Shown one piece after another: positions 17,762 to 25,435 of a stretch of DNA of 39,819 nucleotides. The translations under genes were made by a program, and so were the position numbers. Every line of letters begins with the position of its first letter. Position 1 is the first letter of the stretch. The stretch is from the NCBI RefSeq assembly GCF_000710915.1, contig NZ_BAUA01000158.1:1-39819 (forward strand), written 5' to 3'. The notes under the pieces were generated by a model, which was not told the DNA's origin, made no database searches, and worked only from the letters and a program-made list of their open reading frames with translations. The DNA is from Nocardia brasiliensis IFM 10847 (lineage in GTDB: Bacteria > Actinomycetota > Actinomycetes > Mycobacteriales > Mycobacteriaceae).

Positions 17762-19318
17762 TCAGCGAGTGACCGGTCGCACAATTGGGAACAGTATTGT
17801 TTCCCGGATTCCGAGACCCGTCAACGCCATCAAGAGACGATCGATTCCCATACCGGTACCGGTGGTCGGCGGCATGCCGTGCTCCATCGCGGCGAGGAAG
17901 TCCTCGTCCAAGGCCATGGCCTCGTCGTCGCCTTGGGCGGCCAGCCGGGCTTGATCCACGAAGCGCTCGCGCTGGATCACCGGATCCACCAACTCCGAAT
18001 AGCCAGTAGCCAACTCGAAGCCACGGACATACAGATCCCACTTCTCCGTGACGCCCGCGGTGGACCGATGTTGCCTGGTGAGCGGTGATGTCTCCACGGG
18101 GAAGTCACGCACGAAAGTCGGCGCGTACAGCTTGTCGCCGTACTGGTGTTCCCACAGTTCCTCGACAAGTTTGCCGTGCCCATAGCCCTTGTCCTCGGGA
18201 ATTTCCAGACCGACCCGATCGGCAAGCGCACGTAATTCGGCTATCGAAGTTTCCGGTGTCACGGAGACGCCGAGGGCGTCCGAGAGAGACGGGTACATCT
18301 GCACCGTCGCCCACTCACCGCGCAGGTCGTATTCGGTGCCGTCGGCGAGGGTCACCACCTGGGTGCCGAACACCTCCTGAGCGACTTCCTGCACCAATTC
18401 CCGGGTCATCCGCGCGGAGTCGTCGTAGGTTCCGTACGCCTGGTACGTTTCCAGCATCGCGAACTCGGGGGAATGCGTGGAGTCCGAACCCTCGTTGCGG
18501 AAGTTCCGGTTGATCTCGAAGACCTGCTCGAGTCCGCCGACCACACAGCGCTTCAGGAACAGTTCCGGCGCGATACGCAGGTAGAGATCGATATCCAAGG
18601 CATTGGAATGCGTGACGAACGGCCGGGCCGCCGCGCCGCCGTGCAGCGTCTGCAGCATCGGCGTCTCCACCTCGAGGAAACCGCGGCGCTCGAGCGCGTT
18701 ACGCAGCGCACGCACCACCGCGATCCGGGTGCGCGCCATTTCCCGGGCCTCGGGTCGCACGATCAGATCGACATAGCGCTGCCGGACCCGCGACTCCTCG
18801 TTCATCTCCTTGTGCGCCACCGGCAACGGTCGCAGCGACTTGGCGGCCATGAACCAGGAATCGGCCATGACGCTCAATTCACCGGTTCGCGAGGAGATCA
18901 CCTCGCCGTGCACGAAAACGAAGTCACCGAGGTCCACATCGGCCTTCCAGGCCGCCAGCGCGTCCGCGCCGACCCCGTTCAGGCTGATCATCGCCTGCAA
19001 CTTGGTGCCGTCGCCCTCCTGCAGCGTCGCGAAACACAGTTTGCCGGTATTACGCATGAATATGACGCGCCCGGCGACACCGGCCTGCAGGCCGGTCTGG
19101 GTGTCGGCGGCGAGATCGGGATATGCGGCGCGAATTTCGGCGAGGGTATGCGTCCGCGGCACCACCACGGGATACGCGTCACCGCCTGCCGCGAGCAACC
19201 GTTCCCGCTTCTCCTTGCGAATCCGGATCTGCTCGGGGGCGTCGTCGGCCTCGGGTGCCACGGCAGGCCGCGAATCCGATGCGGGATCGCTGGAGGGGGA
19301 AGTGTTGGCGGTGCTCAC
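17762..19318 (-). CDS. lysS: Lysyl-tRNA synthetase, class II
   Basis: A 518-residue class II enzyme that charges tRNA-Lys. An N-terminal OB-fold anticodon-binding domain (GRVIFMRNTGKLCFATLQ) is followed by the catalytic core with motif 2 (FEINRNFRNEGSD...PEFAMLE) and motif 3 (GMGIDRLLMALTG). The N-terminal 35 residues are a Ser/Ala/Asp-rich extension before EQIRIRKEKRERLLAAG, where the conserved part begins. A GTG at 19318 is preferred; upstream TAGGGT ends eight bases before it, so the mRNA may be leaderless, although AGGG could act as a weak ribosome-binding site. It lies downstream of the cysteine dioxygenase/rhodanese operon and directly upstream of lsr2, as in mycobacteria. Confidence 0.96.
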   Translation of the reverse strand: MSTANTSPSSDPASDSRPAVAPEADDAPEQIRIRKEKRERLLAAGGDAYPVVVPRTHTLAEIRAAYPDLAADTQTGLQAGVAGRVIFMRNTGKLCFATLQEGDGTKLQAMISLNGVGADALAAWKADVDLGDFVFVHGEVISSRTGELSVMADSWFMAAKSLRPLPVAHKEMNEESRVRQRYVDLIVRPEAREMARTRIAVVRALRNALERRGFLEVETPMLQTLHGGAAARPFVTHSNALDIDLYLRIAPELFLKRCVVGGLEQVFEINRNFRNEGSDSTHSPEFAMLETYQAYGTYDDSARMTRELVQEVAQEVFGTQVVTLADGTEYDLRGEWATVQMYPSLSDALGVSVTPETSIAELRALADRVGLEIPEDKGYGHGKLVEELWEHQYGDKLYAPTFVRDFPVETSPLTRQHRSTAGVTEKWDLYVRGFELATGYSELVDPVIQRERFVDQARLAAQGDDEAMALDEDFLAAMEHGMPPTTGTGMGIDRLLMALTGLGIRETILFPIVRPVTR

Positions 19319-19559
19319 ATCCGACAACCCTAGCGTGCATCGGAAATCGTTTTGCGGGCCGCCCGTCCCGGTACCGCGTCCGGAGCAGGCCACGGCAACG
19401 GCACTAACGCGCGAGGTAACACCGGCGGCATCGGAACAGCCCGGTGCACCTGCCGGATTTGTGCGATACCGCACGGTCGGAAATAGCCGTCACGGTGCGG
19501 CGAGCTGCGAGAACTCTTGGCAGCCCGGATCTTTCGAGCTGGAAGTGATTACGCCGCAA
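19319..19559. other. Intergenic region rhodanese / lysS
   Basis: About 240 bases without a credible gene. The only signal I recognise is the possible -10 TAGGGT for lysS at its left edge. No strong terminator for the rhodanese gene is visible. Confidence 0.4.
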
Positions 19560-19994
19560 TTACAGCGAGGCGAGCGCGGCGACCTCGCGGGCGAAGTGCG
19601 GCGCGCGCATTCCGATGTGCAGCAGTCCCGCCGCCTTCAAGGCGTGGAAACCGCCGACCAGGTCGGTGGCCCGGCGCAATCCCAGTTGCTGCAGCGAGGC
19701 CGCGGCGAGACTGGACGTATAGCCCTCCGAGCAGGCGATGATCCATTCGATCTCGTGATCGGTGGCCAGGGCCAGGCGCGCGGAACTCGACGGATCGAGC
19801 CGCCATTCCAGCACATTCCGCTCGATCACCAGCGCGCCCGGCAGGGCGCCTTCGCGCACCCGCTGCGCCTGCGGCCTGATGTCGACCAGAATCGCGCCAC
19901 GGGCGAGGGCCTTCGGCAATTCGAAAGCGTAGATCCGGGTCAGTTGCGCCCGGGCGTTGTCGAGCATCTGATCGATAGTCAAATGTTCCATCAC
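19560..19994 (-). CDS. Single-domain rhodanese-like sulfurtransferase
   Basis: A 144-residue protein with one rhodanese fold: ILVDIRPQAQRVREGALPGAL (35-55) followed by the active loop ACSEGYTSSLAA with the persulfide-forming Cys88. Such enzymes move sulfane sulfur from thiosulfate or persulfides. The start is GTG (19994) in a GTGA overlap with the cysteine dioxygenase stop; the next codon, ATG at 19991, is an alternative. GAAGGTGA lies upstream. Tight coupling to cysteine dioxygenase suggests a job in cysteine sulfur oxidation or detoxification, and the Cys-codon leader ORF upstream supports a sulfur-responsive operon. Confidence 0.9.
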   Translation of the reverse strand: MMEHLTIDQMLDNARAQLTRIYAFELPKALARGAILVDIRPQAQRVREGALPGALVIERNVLEWRLDPSSSARLALATDHEIEWIIACSEGYTSSLAAASLQQLGLRRATDLVGGFHALKAAGLLHIGMRAPHFAREVAALASL

Positions 19995-20614
19995 ATATCA
20001 CCTTCGGGCTGGTCGGTGAGAACGGTTCGGGAGCGCCGCAGAGTGCCGTGGCCGGTGACCTCGTAATAGGACATGGCGGTGAGCGGCGGCGAATACGCGT
20101 GCACGCTGAGCGTCGGTTCGAGCAGTGCCGGGTCCGCCGCGGCGGCGTCGACGGTGCTGGTCACGGATTGAGCGGGGGCGCGCATCACATCGTGCACCCA
20201 GCCGATCGGAAACGACGCCTGATCGCCGGCGGTGAGGATGCGGCGGCGCAGTTCGGTGCCGTTCCAGCGAAATTCCGAAAGCGCACCACTGAGCACGGTC
20301 AACGCACCCAGCGAGCCGGCGTGATCGTGCAATTCGGTGGATTTCCCCGGCGTCCAGCTGATCAGCCAGACATCCACCTCGTCATCGGCGAGCAGCCGGG
20401 CCGCCCAGCGTTCATCGGCGGGCCAACTGCCATTCGCGGGCAGCAGGTGGTCGTATCGACCGGCCAGTACGTCTTCGGCGCCTTCGTCGGTCAACCGCAA
20501 CAGATCGGCGGGACGCAGCCGCGTCGGTAATGCGGAAGCCACGGCACGATCGAGCGGCGGGGTAGCCGAAAAGTCGTCACGTGCGGAGGAAAGGGAAAGA
20601 ACAGAAGAACGCAT
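19991..20614 (-). CDS. Cysteine dioxygenase (cupin, type I)
   Basis: A 207-residue cupin that would oxidise cysteine to cysteine sulfinate using Fe(II) and O2. The metal ligands are His96 and His98 in ELHDHAGSLGALTVLSG and His141 in GWVHDV; Tyr183/Tyr184 in MSYYE are candidates for the active-site tyrosine. The position of the mammalian Cys-Tyr crosslink Cys is a Gly, as in other bacterial enzymes. The ATG at 20614 has GGAG at 20623-20626. The long 5' leader contains a leaderless 13-codon ORF with two Cys codons and an 8-base complement of the Shine-Dalgarno segment, pointing to attenuation by cysteine. It is translationally coupled to the rhodanese gene. Another thiol dioxygenase substrate cannot be excluded. 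Confidence 0.88.
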   Translation of the reverse strand: MRSSVLSLSSARDDFSATPPLDRAVASALPTRLRPADLLRLTDEGAEDVLAGRYDHLLPANGSWPADERWAARLLADDEVDVWLISWTPGKSTELHDHAGSLGALTVLSGALSEFRWNGTELRRRILTAGDQASFPIGWVHDVMRAPAQSVTSTVDAAAADPALLEPTLSVHAYSPPLTAMSYYEVTGHGTLRRSRTVLTDQPEGDM

Positions 20615-20624
20615 GAGCGAATCT

Positions 20625-20703
20625 CCAGGAGTTGGTGAACGGTCGAGGGCAGATGGTCAGCCTCGAACGGTCGAGGCCAGATCAGCCTCGACAACACTCC
20701 TGG
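20625..20703 (-). promoter_or_regulatory. Candidate cysteine-responsive attenuator in the cysteine dioxygenase leader
   Basis: On the minus-strand RNA, four segments can pair in turn: 1, TCGAGGC (20691-20685); 2, GCCTCGA (20677-20671); 3, TCGAGGC (20666-20660); 4, CCTCGA (20648-20643). Pairs 1:2, 2:3 (7 bp, 4-base loop) and 3:4 are mutually exclusive. In addition CCAGGAGT (20703-20696) is a perfect complement of ACTCCTGG (20632-20625), whose last two bases are the first two of the Shine-Dalgarno GGAG (20626-20623). A ribosome stalled at the Cys codons (20697-20692 in transcript order) would cover segment 1 and the CCAGGAGT arm and free the Shine-Dalgarno. Pairing is read directly; the mechanism is inferred. 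Confidence 0.65.
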
Positions 20704-20723
20704 GTGCGCACGCGGAAATACAC
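20682..20723 (-). CDS. Leaderless cysteine-codon leader peptide ORF (13 codons)
   Basis: A GTG-initiated ORF encoding MYFRVRTQECCRG and a TGA stop, about 68 bases upstream of the cysteine dioxygenase ATG. It has no Shine-Dalgarno, but TACACT (20736-20731) ends seven bases before the GTG, the spacing expected if transcription starts on the G of GTG. Tandem TGT TGT codons at positions 10-11 lie right beside the attenuator pairing segments. It resembles the leaderless Cys-rich short ORFs described as cysteine-responsive attenuators in mycobacteria and the leader peptides annotated near sulfur genes in Streptomyces. The peptide itself probably has no function; translation is the signal. Confidence 0.65.
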   Translation of the reverse strand: MYFRVRTQECCRG

Positions 20724-20730
20724 AGCGGTG

Positions 20731-20736
20731 AGTGTA
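20731..20736 (-). promoter_or_regulatory. -10 element TACACT of the cysteine dioxygenase/rhodanese operon
   Basis: TACACT on the minus strand fits TANNNT and is followed after seven bases by GTG at 20723. A recognisable -35 is not evident, as is usual for actinobacterial sigma-A promoters. Confidence 0.55.
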
Positions 20737-20796
20737 TCAGTACCGGACGCGGACTCGGCAAGTCCGTTCCGGTGCGACGAATCCGACACCCGGAAC

Positions 20797-21594
20797 TCAG
20801 GCGGCGCCCTTGCGCCGTTGGTTGCGCTCGTATACGAGACGCAAGCCGGTCAACGTCAGATAGGGGTCGTGATCTTCGATCGTTTCGGATTCCGGGACGA
20901 TCAACGGCGCGCTCGGGCCGGTCGCCACCACCGCGACATCGTCGCCGGCGAAAGCCTCGAACTCGTCTCGAATCCGGTCCACCAGTCCGTCCACCATCCC
21001 GGCGAAACCGAAGACCGCCGCGGACTGCATGCATTCCATGCTGTTCTTGCCGACCACCGAACGCGGTCTGGTCAGCTCGACCCGGCGCATCGCGGTGCGT
21101 TCGACCACGGCCTCCATCGAAATCTCCACCCCGGGCGCGATGATGCCGCCGAGGAACTCGCCCTTACCCGACACGAGATCGACGCAGATGGCCGTGCCGA
21201 AATCGACGACGATCGTCGGCGACGAATAATGCTGATAGGCGGCCAGACAGTTCACGATCCGGTCCGCGCCCACCTCTTTCGGGTTGTCCACCAGCAGCGG
21301 AATGCCCGTGCGCACCCCCGGTTCCACCAGCACGTGCGGCACATGCGCCCAATACTGGGTCAGCATGGTGCGCAGTTCCCGCAGCACCGGCGGCACCGTG
21401 GACAGCGCGGAAACTCCGATCACCTCGTCCAGCTGCGCGCCGATCAGGCCGCGCACCTGCATGGCGAATTCATCGGCGGTCAGTAACGGGTTGGTATGAA
21501 TCCGCCAGTGCCGCACCAGTTTCGAATGCGCGCCGCTGCCCGAGAAAAGGCCGAGAACGATATGGGTATTGCGGACGTCGATCGTCAGCAGCAT
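20797..21594 (-). CDS. coaX: Type III pantothenate kinase
   Basis: A 265-residue kinase of the ASKHA fold that phosphorylates pantothenate as the first step of CoA synthesis. Family motifs are visible: the phosphate-binding DVRNTHIVLGLF at 6-17, GVSALSTVPPVL, the GADRIVNCLAA pantothenate segment, the second phosphate loop VVDFGTAICVDLVS, and GGIIAPGVEIS. It is the last gene of a pantothenate operon (DUF2520, panC, panD, coaX), 18 bases after panD. Grouping with panC and panD places pantothenate synthesis and activation under one promoter. After it comes the independent promoter of the cysteine dioxygenase operon. Confidence 0.96.
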   Translation of the reverse strand: MLLTIDVRNTHIVLGLFSGSGAHSKLVRHWRIHTNPLLTADEFAMQVRGLIGAQLDEVIGVSALSTVPPVLRELRTMLTQYWAHVPHVLVEPGVRTGIPLLVDNPKEVGADRIVNCLAAYQHYSSPTIVVDFGTAICVDLVSGKGEFLGGIIAPGVEISMEAVVERTAMRRVELTRPRSVVGKNSMECMQSAAVFGFAGMVDGLVDRIRDEFEAFAGDDVAVVATGPSAPLIVPESETIEDHDPYLTLTGLRLVYERNQRRKGAA

Positions 21595-21612
21595 CTCATG
21601 CCCGCCGGTTGC

Positions 21613-22035
21613 TCAGCCCGCGAAGGACAGGGATCGCGGCGAGGTCAATCCGGAGCCCTCGGGCGCGTGCGCGGGGTCCGAACCGAGTTCCACCGGTCGA
21701 TTGCGCTCGTCCACGAAAACCACCTTCGGGTCGTATTCCGCGATTTCCTGCTCATTCATCTGGCCGTAGGCGATCAGAATGACGAGATCGCCGGGGTGCA
21801 CCAGATGAGCGGCGGCGCCGTTGATTCCGATCACGCCCGAACCGCGTTCACCCGCGATGACATAGGTCTCCAGGCGAGCGCCGTTATCGATGTCGACGAT
21901 GCAGACCTGCTCGCCCTCCAGCAGATCGGCGGCATCGAGCAGGTCCTGGTCGACCGTGACCGAACCGACGTAGTGCAGATCGGCGTGGGTCACCGTGGCG
22001 CGGTGGATCTTCGACTTCATCATGGTGCGCAGCAT
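21613..22035 (-). CDS. panD: Aspartate 1-decarboxylase precursor
   Basis: A 140-residue pyruvoyl enzyme precursor that makes beta-alanine from aspartate. The self-cleavage site is Gly24-Ser25 in YVGSVT; Ser25 becomes the pyruvoyl group. Family residues include MKSKIHRATVTHADLHY, the Arg/Tyr-containing RLETYVIAGERGSG and INGAAAHLVHPGDLVI. The C-terminal tail after VVFVDERNR is about 20 residues longer than in E. coli, as in mycobacterial PanD. It lies 25 bases downstream of panC and 18 upstream of coaX, so it is part of the same transcript. Confidence 0.96.
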   Translation of the reverse strand: MLRTMMKSKIHRATVTHADLHYVGSVTVDQDLLDAADLLEGEQVCIVDIDNGARLETYVIAGERGSGVIGINGAAAHLVHPGDLVILIAYGQMNEQEIAEYDPKVVFVDERNRPVELGSDPAHAPEGSGLTSPRSLSFAG

Positions 22036-22060
22036 GGCGTCGCCCTTTCGTTGGTGCGGC

Positions 22061-22990
22061 TCAGGCGGGCTGGGAGGTCCGGGTGGCGGAAACGTTGGGA
22101 TGGCCGTCGATCGGAGCGCCGAGGGTGACGGCGGTGTTGTCGATCAGCCGGGTCTGGCCGACCCTGGCGGCGACGAGCAACCGAGCGTTACCGGTTACAG
22201 GGGCGGGTTCCAGGTTGGCAGAACGCAATTCGAGATAGTCGACGTCGACACCGGCCGCGGCGTCGAGCACCTGACGGGCCGCGGCGAGCACCGCCTCGGC
22301 GCCGAGACCGCCCGCGTGCTTGCCCGCCGCCAGCGCGGCCGACAACGCGAGCGCCGATTCCCGTTGCGCCGCATCGAGAAACCGGTTACGAGAGGACATG
22401 GCCAGCCCATCCGGCTCGCGCACGGTCACCACGGGCTTGATCTTGACGTCGAAGTTCAGGTCGCGGACCAGCTGCCGGATCAGCGTCAGCTGCTGATAGT
22501 CCTTCTCGCCGAAATACACCTCGGTCGGCCTGGCGATCTGCAGCAGCTTCGCGACGACGGTCAGCATGCCCGCGAAATGAGTCGGCCTGCTTGCCCCTTC
22601 GAGCTCCCCGCCGATCGGGCCCGGCTGCACGGTGGTGCGCGGGCCGTCCGGGTACATATCGGACACGCTCGGCGCGAACACCAGCTCGACGCCCTCCGCG
22701 CGCAGCAGCGCCACATCGGCGTCCAGGGTGCGCGGGTACTTGTCCAGATCCTCGTTCGCGCCGAACTGCAGCGGATTGACGAAGATCGAGACGATCACGA
22801 CCTGGTTGGTCTTCTTGGCCTGGCGCACGATCTCCAGATGGCCCTCGTGCAGCGCGCCCATCGTCGGGACCAACGCGACGGTGCGGCCCACCCCGCGCAG
22901 CGCGTTGGACACCTGGGTGAGCACGGCCGGATCGTGGTGCACGGTCAGCTCGCCCGGCTTGAAGGCGCCACGTAATTTCGGATCGAACAT
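22061..22990 (-). CDS. panC: Pantothenate synthetase (pantoate--beta-alanine ligase)
   Basis: A 309-residue ATP-dependent ligase that joins pantoate and beta-alanine. It has the nucleotidyltransferase signature PTMGALHEGHLEIVR (HEGH as the HIGH box), FVNPLQFGANEDLDKYPRTLDAD for pantoate binding, FGEKDYQQLTLIRQLV, and MSSRNRFL as the KMSKS-like loop. The ATG overlaps the stop of the DUF2520 gene by one base (TGATG), so translation is coupled. The length is slightly longer than E. coli PanC because of short N- and C-terminal extensions seen in actinobacteria. Confidence 0.97.
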   Translation of the reverse strand: MFDPKLRGAFKPGELTVHHDPAVLTQVSNALRGVGRTVALVPTMGALHEGHLEIVRQAKKTNQVVIVSIFVNPLQFGANEDLDKYPRTLDADVALLRAEGVELVFAPSVSDMYPDGPRTTVQPGPIGGELEGASRPTHFAGMLTVVAKLLQIARPTEVYFGEKDYQQLTLIRQLVRDLNFDVKIKPVVTVREPDGLAMSSRNRFLDAAQRESALALSAALAAGKHAGGLGAEAVLAAARQVLDAAAGVDVDYLELRSANLEPAPVTGNARLLVAARVGQTRLIDNTAVTLGAPIDGHPNVSATRTSQPA

Positions 22991-23934
22991 CAGCGCCCTT
23001 TCAGCAGCTCGATGACAGCGGGATTGGTGCCTGCCCGTTCGGCGGTGCGCAGCGACAGCGCGCGGTAGCCCTCGGCCAAGCGGGGATCGACGGATTCGAG
23101 CGCGCGCAGATGCGCGGCCACCGCATCGGCGTCACCGCGCGCGACCGGACCGGTCAGCGCGGACTGACCACGCCGCAACGCGTTGTCCAGCGCGGCCGAC
23201 GCCAGCGGGGCCAGCAGTCGCTCGGCCAGCCCGTTCGGCTGCTCATCGACCACCTGCTGCCCGAGCAGGCCGGGCCCCGAGAGTGCGACGCGCAACGCGG
23301 CCACCGCGTCCACGATCACCGTGACCAGGTGATTGCTGCCGTGCGCGAGCGCGGCGTGATACAGCGCGCGATGCTCCTCCGGCACCCGCACCGGCTCGCC
23401 GCCCATCTCGATCACCAGCGCCTGCGCGATGGCATAGCCGATCTCGTCGGCGGCGGTGATGCCGAAACACGCGTTGCCGAGCCGGCTGATGTCCTCGTCG
23501 TGCCCGGTGAAGGTCATCGCGGGATGAATAGCCAGCGGCAGCGCGCCGACCTCGGCCAGCGGGGCGAGCACAGCGATGCCGTTCGCGCCCGAGGTGTGCG
23601 CGACGATGGTGCCCGGCCGGACCGCCTTCGCCGCAGCCAAACCGCGCGCCAGACCTGCGAGCTCGGTATCGGGCACCGCGAGCAGCAGCAACTCGCTGCG
23701 CACAGCCACATCCTCGACCGGGAGAATCTCCGAATCCGGCAACCGGGTCCGCGCCCGGTGCACCGACGCATCGGAAATGGCCGCGGTACCGAACACCACA
23801 TGTCCGGCTCGCTCGAGTGCGACACCCAGTGCCGAGCCCACCCGGCCCGCCGAGACGACGCCTACCGTGAGGCGTGCGGGAGCAGGGTCGTAACTCGAAG
23901 GCGCGTCGTCAGAATTAACGCTTCTCGAGGTCAA
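22990..23934 (-). CDS. Rossmann-like and DUF2520 domain protein
   Basis: A 314-residue protein. The N-terminal Rossmann fold (LTVGVVSAGRVGSALGVALE) binds NAD(P), followed by a helical C-terminal domain with PLAIHPAMTFTG and HGSNHLVTVI of the DUF2520 family. The fold recalls ketopantoate reductase/6-phosphogluconate dehydrogenase-type enzymes, and the gene consistently precedes panC in actinobacteria (Rv3603c position). A ketopantoate-reducing or other pantothenate role is plausible but not shown. I chose a TTG start at 23934 because GAGAGGA sits five bases upstream; longer versions extend into unconserved sequence. Confidence 0.85.
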   Translation of the reverse strand: MTSRSVNSDDAPSSYDPAPARLTVGVVSAGRVGSALGVALERAGHVVFGTAAISDASVHRARTRLPDSEILPVEDVAVRSELLLLAVPDTELAGLARGLAAAKAVRPGTIVAHTSGANGIAVLAPLAEVGALPLAIHPAMTFTGHDEDISRLGNACFGITAADEIGYAIAQALVIEMGGEPVRVPEEHRALYHAALAHGSNHLVTVIVDAVAALRVALSGPGLLGQQVVDEQPNGLAERLLAPLASAALDNALRRGQSALTGPVARGDADAVAAHLRALESVDPRLAEGYRALSLRTAERAGTNPAVIELLKGR

Positions 23935-24321
23935 CGTTGTCCTCTCGATGTCGTTCCAGTCCCGCCGTGCGGGTACCGGACGTTTCGCCATCGAGAATAT
24001 CGGCCCAGCGTTTCCCGATGCCACGCCCCCGGCCAGTGATATTCGCCGCAGCGCTTTTGGCCGCGCGGGCGCGGCGTTGTTCGCGGCCCCATGTTTCAGC
24101 ATCGCGGAGCGATTCAGTGAGGGGTGGCGGTCGGGTGGCGGGTGGGCCTCGCTCGTAAGACTCGCTCCGTTGGGGTGCTGTCGGGGAGAGAAAGTTGCGC
24201 CTGAGTTCGACGTCGCCAGGTTGTTCCGGGGGTGCTCTGGCTCTGCTCTTCCGAGCGGGAGGGTTTACCTATGGTCGCGTAACTTATCGGCGGTCGCGTG
24301 ACTTGTCGGCGGTCGCGTGAC
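23935..24321. other. Gene-free stretch with tandem repeats at its right end
   Basis: 387 bases without a credible gene. On the minus strand TATTCT at 23994-23999 could be a -10 for the pantothenate operon. The right end, from 24273, is occupied by a 19-bp tandem repeat listed separately. Open frames on the plus strand here show no family features. Confidence 0.4.
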
Positions 24322-24336
24322 TTATCGGCGGTCGCG
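24273..24336. repeat. 19-bp tandem repeat, 3.4 copies, across the 3' end of a gene
   Basis: Units GGTCGCGTAACTTATCGGC (24273-24291), GGTCGCGTGACTTGTCGGC (24292-24310) and GGTCGCGTGACTTATCGGC (24311-24329) are head to tail, with a partial fourth copy GGTCGCG (24330-24336). They differ at one or two positions. The stop codon and last codons of the coiled-coil membrane protein gene fall within copies 3 and 4. Confidence 0.9.
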
Positions 24337-25365
24337 GCTTTGTTCTTCCGATTGGAGGTTGGCCATGATTTCGGCGACCGAGAGTCGGCGTTCGGGGGTG
24401 CCGGAGTCGGTGTCGGATTCGGCGCGCCTGCGGCGGCGGGAGCTGGCGGTGCCGACGGTCGGGGACGTCGTGGTCGGCCAGGCGGAGGGGCGGGTCGACG
24501 GTGTAGATGCGACCGGCCATGGGGTGACCGCCGGCTTGGGTGCGGGGGCCGACGGCGGCGCGGGGTCGGGGTTTTGCTCGACGACCGGGCCCTCGGTGAA
24601 GGCGTCAGCCCAGCCGTGGGACGCGGGGGCGGCGTCCTCGTCGTCGGGCTCGGACGGTTCGACGGGCTCGGCGGCGATATCGATGTCGGTGATCTCGGCG
24701 TCGGTCTCGTCGTCGAGGGAGACCACCGAGGTCTCTGCGGTGACCGGGTCGTCGAAGGGGCTGGCGAAAGCCGGCGCCTCGGGGTGATCGGGGGCGAAGA
24801 CCGGGGTCACGCTGCTGCGTGGTTGCTGGTTCGGGCCGTAGGACCAGACGCCGGCATTCGTGGAGCTATTGTTCGCCGGGTCGCCGACGGCGCTCGTCAG
24901 CTCCTGGATCCGGGTCGCGTCGGCGCGCAACGCGGGCCGCTCCATCAGCAGGTCACCGTCGAAAAGGCGCTGCAGACTCTGCCGGAGCACGGTGAGTTCG
25001 GCGCGCAACGCGGCCAGTTCGGCGGCGTCGGCGCCCACTTCCTCCCGCACCCGGGCCTCGAGCCCGAGTTCGAATTCGCGGCGCGCGGTGACCTCCCGCT
25101 CGAGCTGCAACTCATAGACCGTCTGCAGGTCGCGCACCTTGGCTTTGTCGATCGTCGCTTCTTTGCGGTACCTCGTCGCGGCCAATGCACCGATGACGGC
25201 CGCCCAGAGCGCCGCCACCAGACCGATCCGTACATACTGCAGGCTGTTGCTGAAGATCAGGAAAACGCTGGCAACCAGCCCGAGCAGAATCAACACGCCG
25301 ATGAAGAATTTTCCCGCGTCTTCCCGTCGGCGACGGGAAGTGCTGGTACGGGAGGGTGAAACCAT
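24322..25365 (-). CDS. Coiled-coil, proline-rich membrane protein (DUF6779-like, Rv3604c position)
   Basis: A 347-residue protein. After a basic N-terminus (SRRRREDAGK) there are two membrane helices (FFIGVLILLGLVASVFLIF and RIGLVAALWAAVIGALAA). A Glu/Arg/Leu-rich segment (about residues 73-150, with ELQLEREVTARREFELGLE) is a likely coiled coil. The rest is an acidic and Pro/Ser/Thr-rich disordered tail, ending near RRLSVAEIMANLQSEE. Position and composition match the transmembrane protein at the same place in mycobacteria; its function is unknown. The ATG at 25365 places the helices at the usual distance. The gene end lies in a 19-bp tandem repeat. Confidence 0.75.
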   Translation of the reverse strand: MVSPSRTSTSRRRREDAGKFFIGVLILLGLVASVFLIFSNSLQYVRIGLVAALWAAVIGALAATRYRKEATIDKAKVRDLQTVYELQLEREVTARREFELGLEARVREEVGADAAELAALRAELTVLRQSLQRLFDGDLLMERPALRADATRIQELTSAVGDPANNSSTNAGVWSYGPNQQPRSSVTPVFAPDHPEAPAFASPFDDPVTAETSVVSLDDETDAEITDIDIAAEPVEPSEPDDEDAAPASHGWADAFTEGPVVEQNPDPAPPSAPAPKPAVTPWPVASTPSTRPSAWPTTTSPTVGTASSRRRRRAESDTDSGTPERRLSVAEIMANLQSEEQSRDRR

Positions 25366-25435
25366 GCACGCCAGGGTAGCTTGATCGTCTCGCCACGCCC
25401 ACAGTCTCGTCCGGTGATTCCGCCGATAATATTTG

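Noticed and set aside
17762..19474. Longer start of lysS at 19474
   Set aside because: The added 52 residues lack the composition of a LysRS and pass through the likely promoter; GTG 19318 fits the family's variable N-terminus.
20637..20690. Simple direct-repeat interpretation of the two GAACGGTCGAGG copies
   Set aside because: They are better explained as the alternating pairing arms of the leader RNA described for the cysteine dioxygenase operon.
22990..24102. Longer ATG start for the DUF2520 protein
   Set aside because: The extra 56 residues are Arg/Pro/Ala-rich and unconserved in kind; TTG at 23934 has a well-spaced GAGAGGA.
24273..24336. CRISPR array
   Set aside because: The repeats are directly abutting 19-bp units with no spacers and no cas genes nearby.
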